Origin: Thermococcus sp. CX2
Lineage (GTDB): Archaea > Methanobacteriota_B > Thermococci > Thermococcales > Thermococcaceae
DNA length: 64,000 bases
Reading direction: 5' to 3'
Assembly: GCF_012027555.1 (NCBI RefSeq)
Contig: NZ_SNUQ01000002.1
Coordinates: 1-64,000 of the forward strand
Below the pieces are notes generated by a model. The model saw only the letters and a program-made list of their open reading frames with translations, was not told the origin of the DNA and searched no databases. Within the stretch, counting starts at the first letter, position 1, and every line of letters begins with the position of its first letter. This document shows positions 1 through 10,047 of the stretch, piece by piece. The translations under genes were made by a program, and so were the position numbers.

Positions 1-86
1 AGGGCAGTACACCCGGGATCGCTGGCGGGCTTAACTTCCGGGGTCGAAACGAGACCGGGTGTAACCCCGCCGCTATGACCGCCGTA
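1..86 (-). rRNA. rrf: 5S ribosomal RNA, partial (3' end outside window)
   Basis: Read on the minus strand, the segment starts TACGGCGGTCATAGCGGCGG and continues through the conserved ACCCGG...GGAAGTTAAGCCC...AGCGAT core of archaeal 5S rRNA. The 5' end lies near position 86. About 86 of the usual 120 or so nucleotides are visible and the 3' part runs off the left edge. No 16S, 23S or tRNA is seen on its 5' side, and it has its own TATA box about 28 bp upstream, so it is transcribed as a separate unit, as known for the unlinked 5S genes of Thermococcales. Confidence 0.95.
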
Positions 87-109
87 CCGATACATACCTC
101 CCGCGGTGC

Positions 110-119
110 ATTTATAAAT
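110..119. promoter_or_regulatory. Palindromic TATA box shared by 5S rRNA and the divergent 505-residue gene
   Basis: ATTTATAAAT is a perfect 10-bp palindrome, so it reads as the same TATA element on both strands. Its centre is about 27-28 bp from the 5' end of 5S rRNA (minus) and 26.5 bp from the ATG at 141 (plus). Both distances fit archaeal TBP/TFB initiation. Position is seen in the sequence; bidirectional use is inferred. Confidence 0.7.
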
Positions 120-140
120 CTTACGGTTGCTGTAGTAGTG

Positions 141-1658
141 ATGGACGAAGAGATTATGAAATTGCTCCATTGGGCGGGAAGAAGGGAACCCCTAAACCCA
201 GCAAAGAGGATCAAGGAATTTCAGATGAAAATCCAGAGAGCAAAGAACGGAGACAATCTGGAAATAGGGGGTTTCCTAATTGGGAGAAAACCCCCATATG
301 CGCCAGCTGACGCAGCGTATTATCTGCTGTCCCCCGTACCCCCCTCGGAGCTTGCAGGGTTGCCAAAAGATGCACCCAGGGCTTACCTAGTGCTTAGACT
401 AACCGAGAAGAGCCAGGTCACGGGGGATGTAAAGCCCGGGAGGTATGTGGTCGTCAAGGGAATCATTGACGCATACTCCTGGGGAAATCTGAGAATGCTT
501 TATGTTGAGAGCATCGAGGGCAGGGACTACTCCGAGTACTGGCTCGAATACAGGAGCGCCGCATTAAGCAAAACGGAGGTCGAAGGGCTGCTTTCCAGGA
601 CTGTCTACGTCAGATACGAGATGGAAAAGGCTCTGATATACTCTCTCTATGGCACCCCCGTGGTTCTCGGGCTGTCTCAAAGCTGGGGCGAAGGTCTTGA
701 CCTCACCGTCTACCATTACAAGGCGGAGAGTGAACTACTGGCCCTGTGGAGCGCTCTGAAGTATTTCCACTCCGCTCTACCATGGGAAATGCGCCTAAGG
801 CGCGAGAGGGTAATGGAAGTCTCAGACCCATTCCTGGACCTGGATTTTAGACTCTCAAATCCCAACTCCACGAACCTCCGTTACTTCGTGCCCTACTCCC
901 GCAGGGGTCTTCGGATACTCCCCAAATGGGCCGCTAATGAGATACTTGGAAAACGAGCCGTGGGGCTACTACCCGAAAACAAGGAAGCAGACCCCACGGA
1001 ACTCCTGGCTAGAACCTCCGAGGCTCCCTTTGTTCTCGCCCCCTGGGAGGAGAGGCCATACTACGAGCACAACCGTGAGCTAATGGAGCTCATGCCAAAC
1101 CTGATTGCCACACTGTTCCTGAGGAGGGCGGAAGTGAGCTCGATAAACGCAGGGGCCATAGAGGAGTTTAGGAGAAAGTACATCCGGTGGCAGGAGGAGA
1201 AGAGGGACGAGTACGATAAAAAATTCGACGCGTTGATAGCCCCAAGGGGACTTATGAACCCCACGATACGTTACCACCTGAGTCTCAGGCTCCTGGGCTC
1301 TGCAGTGAGGTTTGAAGGAAAAATGAAGGGTTCAGTAGCACGCGATGTCCTGTTCATAAACGATGCCATAGTAAACGACTGGATGGTGGTTCTCAGGGAT
1401 AGGCCAGATGTATTGATGAGGTTGCTAAAGGAGTACGAACGTTACGTTCCCCGCGACGTAAGAGCCAGCAGGGCCCTGAGAATATTCAGCGACTTGGTGT
1501 CCACAAGCTCCAGCGAGGAAACGACAAGGGAAGAGTTTTTGAAGGCACTCATTGATGTTGGCTTTAGTAGGGACGACGCGATGGGTCTGATTGAGCGGTT
1601 TATAGCCGCAGGCTACATTTACGAGCCATTTCCCGGAAAGCTGAGGCTGGTACGGTGA
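141..1658 (+). CDS. Conserved hypothetical protein with OB-fold-like region and MCM-like C-terminal winged helix
   Basis: This 505-residue protein has no assigned function. An upstream in-frame ATG at 75 lies inside 5S rRNA and is rejected. The ATG at 141 sits where the TATA box at 110-119 would start transcription and no ribosome binding site precedes it, so the mRNA is probably leaderless. A stretch near residues 95-125 (VKPGRYVVVKGIID...LRMLYVESI) has the alternating pattern of an OB-fold strand pair. The last 50 or so residues (EEFLKALIDVGFSRDDAM, then GYIYEPFPGKLRLV) resemble the C-terminal winged helix of archaeal MCM helicases. No Walker motifs are present. It is followed at once by the RNase P gene, with GGTGAT overlapping its stop. 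A nucleic-acid role is inference only. Confidence 0.75.
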   Translation: MDEEIMKLLHWAGRREPLNPAKRIKEFQMKIQRAKNGDNLEIGGFLIGRKPPYAPADAAYYLLSPVPPSELAGLPKDAPRAYLVLRLTEKSQVTGDVKPGRYVVVKGIIDAYSWGNLRMLYVESIEGRDYSEYWLEYRSAALSKTEVEGLLSRTVYVRYEMEKALIYSLYGTPVVLGLSQSWGEGLDLTVYHYKAESELLALWSALKYFHSALPWEMRLRRERVMEVSDPFLDLDFRLSNPNSTNLRYFVPYSRRGLRILPKWAANEILGKRAVGLLPENKEADPTELLARTSEAPFVLAPWEERPYYEHNRELMELMPNLIATLFLRRAEVSSINAGAIEEFRRKYIRWQEEKRDEYDKKFDALIAPRGLMNPTIRYHLSLRLLGSAVRFEGKMKGSVARDVLFINDAIVNDWMVVLRDRPDVLMRLLKEYERYVPRDVRASRALRIFSDLVSTSSSEETTREEFLKALIDVGFSRDDAMGLIERFIAAGYIYEPFPGKLRLVR

Positions 1659-1662
1659 TATC

Positions 1663-2049
1663 ATGTCGAAAAAGAAGTTCATACGCCAGAGAGAGCAGCG
1701 GGAGAAGAAGAGAATAGCAAGGGAGAGAGTGAATATTCTGTTCACGCTCGCCGAGCGCGTCTTTCCCTACGAGCCTGAATTAGCCAACCGCTACGTCGAA
1801 ATAGCCCTCGCCGTTCAGCAGAAGGCCAAGATAAGGATGCCAAAGAAATGGAAGAGGCGCTACTGCAAGAAATGCCACTCGTTCCTCGTTCCCGGCGTGA
1901 ACGCCAGGGTTAGGCTGAGGAACAAGCGGATGCCCCACGTGGTGATCAAGTGCCTCAACTGCGGGCATGTGATGAGGTATCCATACTTAAAGGAGCAGAA
2001 GAAGAGGCGCAGAATGCAAGCCGAGGAGAAAGATAAAAAGAATGTCTGA
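1663..2049 (+). CDS. rnp4: RNase P protein component 4 (Rpp21/Rpr2 family)
   Basis: A 128-residue basic protein of the archaeal Rpp21 family, a subunit of the RNase P ribonucleoprotein that matures tRNA 5' ends; in the family it pairs with Rpp29. The sequence shows an N-terminal lysine/arginine-rich helix, the LANRYVEIALAVQQKAKI helical segment, and a zinc ribbon with CKKC (near residues 68-71) and CLNC (near 97-100), followed by a basic tail. Length matches the family. GGTGATATC precedes the ATG and overlaps the stop of the upstream gene, so the two are translationally close and probably one transcript. Confidence 0.93.
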   Translation: MSKKKFIRQREQREKKRIARERVNILFTLAERVFPYEPELANRYVEIALAVQQKAKIRMPKKWKRRYCKKCHSFLVPGVNARVRLRNKRMPHVVIKCLNCGHVMRYPYLKEQKKRRRMQAEEKDKKNV

Positions 2050-2082
2050 TGTTATCCAGCGAGAGGAAGGAAAGAGAGGAGA

Positions 2083-3228
2083 TCACGGCCTTCGAGGCCT
2101 CTCCTTCGGGACGTTTCTTATGGCCTCCCTGTTGTTCTTGTAAGCTTCTTGAATCATGCTCTTTATCTGGTCCATCAGCTGCCTGGCAACGTCGTACTGA
2201 CCGTTCTTGATGGCGATTTTGAACTGCTCCATGAGCTGGTTAAGCTGGGCCATGTCGAGACCGGCTTTTTCCATAACCTTTATCTGGGCCTCAAGCTTCG
2301 CCAGCTCCCTCTCGAGAGCCATCTTCTCGCTGTTCTTTATCGCTATTCTCATCTCGCCGTTCGCTGCCTTGAGGCTGAATTGGGTCTGAACTTGGAGCTC
2401 AAGCATGAGCTGGTAGGCGTAGGTGTAGTTGCCGGCCTGAAGGGCCTGGTTGGCCTTCTCCATGGTCATCTCCATGACGCGAACCTGCTCCATGAGCTGG
2501 GTTGTATTGGTGGCGTTGGCTATTTCCTCGATCGCCATTAGCCTCTCCCTGATCTGAATCATCAGCTGAAGCACGGTCTCCTTGGTAACGTTGACCTGGA
2601 CTTCGTTTGTGGTGCAGTTGCACTCCTTGAGCTGCTTCCTAACCAGCTCCATGGTCATTTCGGAGGCATGGGTGTGAACCATAGTCATGTTCCTTATCTG
2701 GAACCTCTCCATCAGCAGGGTAATGTTCGTGGTCTTGTTAATATAGAGTATTATGGCCCTGTTCTGAACTGCTATCCTGATGGCGTTCTGAATTGCCAGG
2801 CTGTCGTTTCCAGCGACCATAACGCTTCCGTTGAACTTGAGTCCAAACTTGACCGGGGCCTGGGTCATGACTATGAGGTTGGTCTCGTACCTGTTCTCTC
2901 CACCCCAGCGTTCGACCGAGATGCCGAGCTCTTGGAGGTCTGTAACGTACTCTTCAACTACAGCGTCCGGACCGCCGATTATTATGACCTCATCGGGAGC
3001 GTAACTCATAATCTCAGCGGTAACGTTCGGATCGTAGACACCCCATGTGGTCGTCACGATAACCGCGCCGGTCACGTTGGCGAGGTATTCTGCTATGCCC
3101 TTGTCCGCGGCATTATCGCTGACAAGGATGACTATGTTGCTCGTCGCCGCGCTGACACCGGTAAAACTCACTGGCATTGCTACCATAAGCAACCCGAACA
3201 GGATTGCCAGGACTTTCTTTACCATCAT
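2083..3228 (-). CDS. Secreted surface protein with cell-wall-binding-repeat-like domain and coiled-coil tail
   Basis: A 381-residue protein with a clear signal peptide (MMVKKVLAILFGLLMVAMP...VSA) preceded by GAGGTGAAGTGCC. After it comes a domain resembling cell-wall-binding repeat 2: IVILVSDNAADKGIAEYLAN, then PDEVIIIGGPDAVVEEYV and RWGGENRYETN, which fits the IGG...V...RxxGxxRYxT pattern of that family. The middle (about residues 160-230) repeats some of the fold. The C-terminal half from about residue 230 is charged, helical and rich in Met, Gln and Glu, likely coiled coil, ending PKERPRRP. Several NxT/NxS sites would allow N-glycosylation. It is probably an exported envelope-associated protein; its ligand is unknown. 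Confidence 0.75.
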   Translation of the reverse strand: MMVKKVLAILFGLLMVAMPVSFTGVSAATSNIVILVSDNAADKGIAEYLANVTGAVIVTTTWGVYDPNVTAEIMSYAPDEVIIIGGPDAVVEEYVTDLQELGISVERWGGENRYETNLIVMTQAPVKFGLKFNGSVMVAGNDSLAIQNAIRIAVQNRAIILYINKTTNITLLMERFQIRNMTMVHTHASEMTMELVRKQLKECNCTTNEVQVNVTKETVLQLMIQIRERLMAIEEIANATNTTQLMEQVRVMEMTMEKANQALQAGNYTYAYQLMLELQVQTQFSLKAANGEMRIAIKNSEKMALERELAKLEAQIKVMEKAGLDMAQLNQLMEQFKIAIKNGQYDVARQLMDQIKSMIQEAYKNNREAIRNVPKERPRRP

Positions 3229-3458
3229 GGCACTTCACCTCAGTTATCCTTATGAAAAAGGACATATTTAAGCTTTTTTCAGGAAATCGTCCAGCTGTGT
3301 TACCCATTGTTTAGAAAAAAGCGTTGAGATCAGGTTTTTATCCAGTAACTGTTAACAAAGGTTTCTCAATGTTTAGCTGCGTTTAAAAATCGAGGATTCA
3401 CCGCCAAATCTAGAAAACGGCTGAGATGTAATAGTATCAAACCTATACTGACACAGGC
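3229..3458. other. AT-rich intergenic region before the surface-protein gene
   Basis: It lies between the start of the surface protein (minus) and the end of the cyclase gene (minus). It holds the surface-gene promoter; on the minus strand GCTTAAATATG near 3265-3275 is a good TATA box about 40 bp before the ATG. T- and A-rich runs around 3315-3340 could end transcription of the upstream cyclase gene. I see no ORF or RNA gene here. Confidence 0.55.
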
Positions 3459-4028
3459 TTATTTGACTATAGCAACTGCTCGGACTGGACTGCCCGAACC
3501 TCCCCTAACTTTCAGTGGAAATGCTATGAATGTGAACTCTTTCCCCACCAAAAGCTCGAGGTTGGTAAGGTTCTCGAAGATTGGTACCTCCTCACTGAGG
3601 AGTATCTTGTGCACGGCATCATCCCCTATGCTCATGGCGTCTGTTCCAACAGCTCTGGCTCCCTCCGCGACAAGGAACAGGGCAACCTCTGGTGATAGCT
3701 CCCTCCCTCCAGTGAGGAACAGAACAACCCTCCCCAGGAATCCGGAGTCAGGCACCTCTTCAAGCCCTACTAGTCCTTCACCGCTTCGGACATCGATAAC
3801 GAGGCCGGGGCCCATAAACTTTTCAAGGGGCATCTCGTCAACTGTTTTCCCTCCTGGTATAAAGTGTGCCGGAGCATCGACGTGCGTCCCCGTGTGTTCC
3901 CCGAGACGGAGTGCGTTCATGTAGTAGCCGTCACGCTCTATCCTCGCCCAGGGCTTTACCTTCACCTCAGGGTCGCCAGGGTAGACAGGGGTGTCCTCAC
4001 CAATGGATATGGAGAGGTCGATTATCAT
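3459..4028 (-). CDS. Cyclase family protein (kynurenine formamidase-like metal hydrolase)
   Basis: A 189-residue member of the cyclase/KynB-type amidohydrolase family. The family signature HTGTHVDAPAHF (about residues 44-55) supplies metal ligands, and the N-terminal DLSISIGEDTPVYPGDP is also typical. Near the C-terminus VRGGSGSPVRAVAIV matches the end of the family. Enzymes of this group hydrolyse or cyclise small amide or ester substrates such as N-formylkynurenine; the substrate here cannot be read from sequence. GGTGGTCCC precedes the ATG. It is divergent from SAH hydrolase, with only 54 bp between the two starts, so the promoters overlap. Confidence 0.85.
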   Translation of the reverse strand: MIIDLSISIGEDTPVYPGDPEVKVKPWARIERDGYYMNALRLGEHTGTHVDAPAHFIPGGKTVDEMPLEKFMGPGLVIDVRSGEGLVGLEEVPDSGFLGRVVLFLTGGRELSPEVALFLVAEGARAVGTDAMSIGDDAVHKILLSEEVPIFENLTNLELLVGKEFTFIAFPLKVRGGSGSPVRAVAIVK

Positions 4029-4056
4029 GGGACCACCAATGAGCTTTTAATGTTCA

Positions 4057-4070
4057 AGGATTAAAATCCT
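4057..4070. promoter_or_regulatory. Inverted repeat AGGATT-AA-AATCCT in the cyclase/ahcY divergent promoter region
   Basis: A 6+6 bp inverted repeat with a 2-bp centre lies between the divergent starts at 4028 and 4083. TTTTAA elements at 4044-4050 and 4061-4066 are candidate TATA boxes, so the repeat overlaps promoter DNA and could be an operator. Only the symmetry is observed. Confidence 0.35.
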
Positions 4071-4082
4071 GCGGTGATGGTA

Positions 4083-5348
4083 ATGGACTGCACGAAGGAC
4101 TACTGCGTTAGGGACATAAGGCTCGCCCCAAGCGGCGAGAAGAAGATCGACTGGGTGTCAAGATTCATGCCGGTTTTGCAGAGCATAAGGAAGGACTTCG
4201 AGGAGAAAAAGCCCTTCAAGGGGGTTAAGATAGCCGCCACGCTCCACCTCGAGATGAAGACCGCTTTTCTGCTTCTCACGCTGAAAGCTGGAGGAGCAGA
4301 GGTTTCTGCAGCAGCAAGCAACCCGCTGAGCACTCAGGATGACGTGGTTGCGGCTTTAGCTAAGGCGGGTGTTAAGGTTTACGCTGTAAGGGGCGAGAGC
4401 AGGGAGGAATACTACGAGAACATGCACAGGGCTTTGGATATAGAACCGAACATAATCATAGACGACGGTGCCGACATGATAAGCGTCGTCCACCGGGAGA
4501 GAACCGAGCTTATCGATAACATTTGGGGGGCGAGTGAAGAAACGACGACCGGCGTCATAAGGCTCCGCGCCATGGAGAAGGACGGGGTTTTGAAGTTCCC
4601 GATCATAGCGGTCAACGACAGCTATACCAAGTACCTCTTCGACAACCGCTACGGAACGGGCCAGTCGACGTGGGACGGCATAATAAGGACGACGAACCTT
4701 CTCGTTGCCGGCAAGAACGTCGTTGTCGTCGGCTACGGCTGGTGCGGGAGGGGAATAGCGATGCGCGCGAGGGGTTTTGGAGCGACCGTCATAGTCGTCG
4801 AGGTGGACCCAATAAGGGCATTGGAGGCCAGGATGGACGGCTTCTTAGTGATGCCTATGACTGAAGCGGCGAAGGTTGGAGACATCTTCATCACGGCAAC
4901 CGGAGACATCAACTGCATAAGGAGAGAGCACTTCGAGCTCATGAAGGACGGCGTCATTTTGGCCAACGCGGGCCACTTCGACGTTGAGATAAGCAAGCCC
5001 GACCTAGAGGCATTAGCCGTTGAGATAAACCAGCCGAGGCCGAACATAACCGAGTACAAGATGAAAGACGGCAGAAGGCTCTATCTCCTCGCGGAGGGCA
5101 GACTCGTCAATCTGGCTGCAGCGGATGGTCATCCCGCCGAAATTATGGACATGAGCTTCGCGTTACAGGCGAAGGCGGCCGAGTACATCAGGAACAACCA
5201 CGATAAGCTTGAGCCTAAAGTCTACGTGCTCCCGAGGGAGATAGACGAGATGGTGGCGAGGATAAAACTGAAAGCCATGGGCATTGAAATCGAGCAGCTC
5301 ACCGAGGAGCAGAGGAAATATCTCGAGAGCTGGGAGCACGGGACATAA
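4083..5348 (+). CDS. ahcY: S-adenosyl-L-homocysteine hydrolase (adenosylhomocysteinase)
   Basis: A 421-residue cytosolic NAD-dependent enzyme that splits S-adenosylhomocysteine into adenosine and homocysteine, removing the inhibitor made by methyltransferases. Visible family motifs are [10 protein letters not shown] near the N-terminus, [18 protein letters not shown] (substrate and NAD-binding lysine region), the Rossmann motif [17 protein letters not shown] near residue 215-230, GDINCI and NAGHFDVEI, and a C-terminal [17 protein letters not shown] 4074 and ATG 4077 are in frame but lie in or next to GGTGAT at 4073-4078, so the ATG at 4083, four bases after it, is chosen as the start. Length is normal for archaeal enzymes. 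Confidence 0.95.
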   Translation: MDCTKDYCVRDIRLAPSGEKKIDWVSRFMPVLQSIRKDFEEKKPFKGVKIAATLHLEMKTAFLLLTLKAGGAEVSAAASNPLSTQDDVVAALAKAGVKVYAVRGESREEYYENMHRALDIEPNIIIDDGADMISVVHRERTELIDNIWGASEETTTGVIRLRAMEKDGVLKFPIIAVNDSYTKYLFDNRYGTGQSTWDGIIRTTNLLVAGKNVVVVGYGWCGRGIAMRARGFGATVIVVEVDPIRALEARMDGFLVMPMTEAAKVGDIFITATGDINCIRREHFELMKDGVILANAGHFDVEISKPDLEALAVEINQPRPNITEYKMKDGRRLYLLAEGRLVNLAAADGHPAEIMDMSFALQAKAAEYIRNNHDKLEPKVYVLPREIDEMVARIKLKAMGIEIEQLTEEQRKYLESWEHGT

Positions 5349-5513
5349 GGACAGCGTTGATTTTGTCCGCAAAAATAATGCAAAGATTTTTCCAATTTTT
5401 ATTCACTTTTGAGAACTCTTTCATTGCTGCTTGTAACGATAAGGGCTGTCCTCCAAGCACAATTTAAAGAAAATTTTTTATGCATAAATCCATACCCAGT
5501 TGCGGTGATCCAC

Positions 5514-6452
5514 ATGAAGAAACTTTCAGCTATATTTGTGGTGTTAGTAGTCCTACTGAGTATACCAATGGTCGCCTCTGTCCAGCAGAGGCACGGCATA
5601 GACTACTCCAAGCCCCTGTATGCAGAGGACGTGAAGATAGGACACAAGATAAGTGTGGACTACATTCCAAAGGCAGGAGGATTCCGCGGCGGAAGGGGCA
5701 GGGGAACGAGCACCACAACCGCGGCAACGGGTATTCTCGGGGCCCCAGTCGAAGGAGAGAAGTACGCAATAGTCATCGGGATAGCAGATTACCCAGGCAC
5801 GTCGAGCGATCTGCAATACACCGATGATGATGCCCAGCTGGTTTATGACACGCTCATCAACGTCTATGGATTCAAGCCGGAGAACATAATCTTCCTCCTC
5901 AACATGGACGCGAGCTTCTACAACATATACGACGCGGTTATGGAGCTCAAATCGAAGGTTCAGCCGGGTGATGAGGCTGTCTTCTACTTCAGCGGGCACG
6001 GTTCAACCGGAAGGGCCGATGATGGAGACAGTGAGGTAATAGACGAGGCGATAGTCACCCACGACGGCAACCCGGATGGCAGCTTCATCCTTATATGGGA
6101 CGGACAGCTCAGGGCATGGTTCGAGGACTTCCCGACTGACAGGATAATATTCATCTTCGACAGCTGCTACTCCGGAGGAATGACCGATTTGGCCGCCGAG
6201 GGCAGGATAGTGGTTATGGCCTCTGGAGAGAGGGAATTCTCACTTGAGAGCTCCGAGTGGGGACACGGTCAGTTCACGTACTACTTCTTCCTTGAGGGCA
6301 TCAACGAGGGCTACGCCGATGTCTACGACCACGATGGAGACCCCGCCACTCCGGACGTCACTGTTGAGGAGGCATTTGACTACACCTTCGCCAACTGCGA
6401 GCAGCAAACGCCTGTTATAGCAGATGGCTTCACCAACGATCTCCTTCCGTAA
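5514..6452 (+). CDS. Secreted caspase-like cysteine protease (peptidase C14 family)
   Basis: A 312-residue protein with an N-terminal signal peptide (MKKLSAIFVVLVVLLSIPMVAS) after GGTGATCCAC. Residues 80-90 (EGEKYAIVIGIADYPG) begin a caspase-fold p20-like domain, with the catalytic pair visible as His162 in YFSGHGS and Cys218 in FDSCYSGG. A Gly/Arg/Ser/Thr-rich linker (residues 54-72, GGFRGGRGRGTSTTTA) separates the signal from the fold and may be a propeptide. The DHDGDPATPD segment could bind calcium. Export is predicted, unlike most prokaryotic metacaspases discussed in signalling, so an extracellular processing or scavenging role is inferred. The gene is followed by TrmO on the same strand. 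Confidence 0.88.
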   Translation: MKKLSAIFVVLVVLLSIPMVASVQQRHGIDYSKPLYAEDVKIGHKISVDYIPKAGGFRGGRGRGTSTTTAATGILGAPVEGEKYAIVIGIADYPGTSSDLQYTDDDAQLVYDTLINVYGFKPENIIFLLNMDASFYNIYDAVMELKSKVQPGDEAVFYFSGHGSTGRADDGDSEVIDEAIVTHDGNPDGSFILIWDGQLRAWFEDFPTDRIIFIFDSCYSGGMTDLAAEGRIVVMASGEREFSLESSEWGHGQFTYYFFLEGINEGYADVYDHDGDPATPDVTVEEAFDYTFANCEQQTPVIADGFTNDLLP

Positions 6453-6492
6453 AGCGTTTAACTCTCTCTTCTTTTCTTCTTCTGGTGATGTT

Positions 6493-7152
6493 ATGGAATT
6501 TGAGCCCTTCAAGATTATCCCCGTTGGCAGGGTCAGGAAAGAAAACGAGAAAACTTGGCTTGAAATCTATCCAGAGTTCAGCGAAGCAGTAGAGGGGCTT
6601 GGGGAGGGAGACTGGATAAAGCTCATCCTCTGGTTCCATGAAAGCGACACGCCCGAACGGAGGAACGTCTTGAAAGTTCATCCCTACAACAACCCTAAAA
6701 ATCCCCTCACGGGCGTCTTCGCCACGCGCTCTCCCGTTAGGCCTAACCCCTTGGCAATTTATGCGGTCAAAATCCACAGAATAAAGGGAAACAGGTTGTA
6801 CATAGACTGGATAGACGCCCACGATGGGACGCCGGTAGCGGACATCAAGATACTCGTGGAGAGACTCGACTGTCCAAAGGAGACCCCAATCGAGGAGTGG
6901 GAGCTCGACATCGGGAAATCGCGGCAGGTGGGAGAGATAAACCTGATTCCGAGGAAGGACGAGCACCTCGACGAGCTTGAGGAAGTTTCTCCAGATGAAT
7001 ACAACGCCGTAGTGGTCGAAATCGGACCGAAGACGACGGTTCTAACTGCAAAAGAACTCGTGGAACTCATTGAAGTGTTGGAGGAGTTCTACGACAAACT
7101 GCCCGTGGAAATTAAAGACAAGCTCAGAAGACGTGAAGGGCGCTCGCTTTGA
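6493..7152 (+). CDS. TrmO-like tRNA (N6-threonylcarbamoyladenosine37) methyltransferase family protein
   Basis: A 219-residue protein of the TsaA/TrmO family (UPF0066), which uses SAM in a beta-barrel fold to methylate t6A37 in tRNA. The family core is seen in [10 protein letters not shown] at the N-terminus, [13 protein letters not shown], and [21 protein letters not shown] followed by [20 protein letters not shown]. The C-terminal 90 residues or so are an extra charged region beyond the usual catalytic unit. The ATG at 6493 is chosen because GGTGAT lies at 6484-6489. The end overlaps the wtpC end by 29 bp, tail to tail. Identity of the exact substrate is inferred from family only. Confidence 0.85.
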   Translation: MEFEPFKIIPVGRVRKENEKTWLEIYPEFSEAVEGLGEGDWIKLILWFHESDTPERRNVLKVHPYNNPKNPLTGVFATRSPVRPNPLAIYAVKIHRIKGNRLYIDWIDAHDGTPVADIKILVERLDCPKETPIEEWELDIGKSRQVGEINLIPRKDEHLDELEEVSPDEYNAVVVEIGPKTTVLTAKELVELIEVLEEFYDKLPVEIKDKLRRREGRSL

Positions 7153-8158
7153 AGCTCACCCAGACTTCCTTTCCCTTCCCTATCCCCATCTCGAGCATGG
7201 ATGAGCGGGTTATAAAGGCGCTCAGCTCCAATCCCTTGGCCCTGAGCCTCACCCTGACGAGAGGCCCAAGCTCCTCAACGGCTTCAATGGTGGCTTTGAA
7301 CTCGTTCCTCGCGGATGTTCTTATGGGCTCAAGCGACAGGATTATGTCCTCCGGTCTTAGACCAACGCGAACCTTGCCATGCACCTCAACCGGGAGCTCT
7401 ATCTCAAGACCGTTAGTTCTGAGCTTCCTCCCCTCGGCAAAGCCCTCGATGAGGTTCTCGAAGCCGAGGAAGCGGGCGACCTCCTCGTTAGCTGGCCTTG
7501 AGAAGACCTCCCTAATGCTTCCCACCTGCACGAGTCTCCCCGAAAGCATCACTCCAACTCTATCACCCAGACTGACGGCTTCTTCAAAGGAGTGGGTAAC
7601 GTGTAGGGCCGTGAAGCCGAGCTCTTTACGCCAGCGCTTCATCTCCCCTATGAGCTTAGCCCTCGTCTGGACGTCGAGGTTGGCGAAGGGCTCGTCGAGG
7701 AGGAGAAGCTTCGGTTCAATCACCAAGGCCCTCGCTATGGCGACGCGCTGGCTCTCTCCGCCGCTCAGCGTTTTCGGCTTCCTATGGAGGAGGTGGTCTA
7801 TGCCGAGGACCTCCGCTATGTCTCTCACTTTCCTTTCAATCTCCCCCTTAGGAAGCCTTCTTAACTTCAGGCCAAAGGCTATGTTGTCGTAAACGCTCAT
7901 GTGGGGAAAGAGGGCATAGTTCTGCGGGATATAAGCTAAACTCCTCCTTTCGGGGGGCCAGTCTGTCACATCCTTCCCATCGAGGATCACCTTTCCGGAA
8001 TCGGGCTCCATTATGCCTGCTATAATTTCCAGCAGGACGGTCTTTCCAGCCCCGCTCGGGCCCAGTATTATGAAGTACTCGCCCGCCTCCACGCCGAAGG
8101 TTATCTCTCTAAGCTTGAACTCCTTCCAGTCCTTGGAGATTGATTTAACTTCCAGCAT
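7124..8158 (-). CDS. wtpC: Tungstate/molybdate ABC transporter ATP-binding protein WtpC
   Basis: A 344-residue ATPase that drives uptake of tungstate or molybdate, needed for the tungsten oxidoreductases of Thermococcales. Walker A GPSGAGKT, signature [15 protein letters not shown] and Walker [12 protein letters not shown] are intact. The last 110 residues form a TOBE-like regulatory part ([11 protein letters not shown]...). ATG 8158 follows GGAGGAGGGCAA and lies inside the end of wtpB (14-nt overlap), which points to translational coupling. It is the last gene of the wtpABC operon read leftward. Confidence 0.94.
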   Translation of the reverse strand: MLEVKSISKDWKEFKLREITFGVEAGEYFIILGPSGAGKTVLLEIIAGIMEPDSGKVILDGKDVTDWPPERRSLAYIPQNYALFPHMSVYDNIAFGLKLRRLPKGEIERKVRDIAEVLGIDHLLHRKPKTLSGGESQRVAIARALVIEPKLLLLDEPFANLDVQTRAKLIGEMKRWRKELGFTALHVTHSFEEAVSLGDRVGVMLSGRLVQVGSIREVFSRPANEEVARFLGFENLIEGFAEGRKLRTNGLEIELPVEVHGKVRVGLRPEDIILSLEPIRTSARNEFKATIEAVEELGPLVRVRLRAKGLELSAFITRSSMLEMGIGKGKEVWVSFKASALHVF

Positions 8159-8897
8159 TTGCCCTCCTCCCCACGAGCCATCTAAGTACCACAAATATGG
8201 TGAGGCTCATGACTATGAGTATCACCGAAATGGGCCTCGATGCCCTCAGCCCGTAGTTGTTGAAGTACTCCATGACCAGAACCTGGGCGGTCTTGGGATA
8301 GTAGGCGACTATCAAAATCGCTCCGACCTCGCTTATGGCCCTGGCCCAGGTCATTATCGCGCCGCTCGCTATGGCTGGAAACGCCATTGGGAGGGCTATT
8401 GAGAAGAAGGCCCTAAGCCTCGAAGCGCCGAGGGTTCTCGCGACGTGCTCCAGCTCTTCATCCACTGCCAAAAATCCATCGCGCGCGGCGTTTATCGCGA
8501 AGGGAGCTGAAACGAAGAGCATCGCCGCTATTATTCCGGCGTAGCTGTCAAGAATGGCGCTCGAGAAGGTTACCAGGAGCATTATACCGACGACAGAATG
8601 GGGAATAACGATTGGAACATCAACTATGGCCTGAACGAGGCTTTTACCTTTGAAGTCCTTTCTAGCCAAGACGTAGCCGAGAGGAACGCCGAAGAGGAGT
8701 GATATTAACGCGGTCGCGGTTGCCGTTAGCAGGGAGTTCTTGAGGGCCTTTATGACGAGTTCGTCGTGGAGCGTCTTTACGAGCATCCCCCAGTCGGAGG
8801 CCTGCTTAAGGAAAATCACAATTAGGGGAATTGCAATGTAGAGCACTATGAAGCTCCCCATGAGGGCAAAGAACGCCACCGTGTAGTCGCGCTTCAT
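8145..8897 (-). CDS. wtpB: Tungstate/molybdate ABC transporter permease WtpB
   Basis: A 250-residue inner-membrane permease with about six transmembrane segments. The cytoplasmic EAA-type loop that docks the ATPase is seen in [21 protein letters not shown] (the first 20 residues carry the invariant Gly), followed by [23 protein letters not shown]. An in-frame start further upstream would overlap wtpA; ATG 8897, after a GGGGGGCG purine run, gives the normal [16 protein letters not shown] start before helix 1. It sits 40 bp after wtpA and overlaps wtpC by 14 nt. Confidence 0.92.
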   Translation of the reverse strand: MKRDYTVAFFALMGSFIVLYIAIPLIVIFLKQASDWGMLVKTLHDELVIKALKNSLLTATATALISLLFGVPLGYVLARKDFKGKSLVQAIVDVPIVIPHSVVGIMLLVTFSSAILDSYAGIIAAMLFVSAPFAINAARDGFLAVDEELEHVARTLGASRLRAFFSIALPMAFPAIASGAIMTWARAISEVGAILIVAYYPKTAQVLVMEYFNNYGLRASRPISVILIVMSLTIFVVLRWLVGRRANAGS

Positions 8898-8937
8898 TTT
8901 CGCCCCCCAGAAAATTTTGAAGAGGGAAATAAAAATA

Positions 8938-10047
<1,110 letters not shown>

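Noticed and set aside
75-140. Upstream ATG at 75 as the start of the 505-residue gene
   Set aside because: It lies inside the 5S rRNA gene and before the TATA box, so it cannot be in the mRNA.
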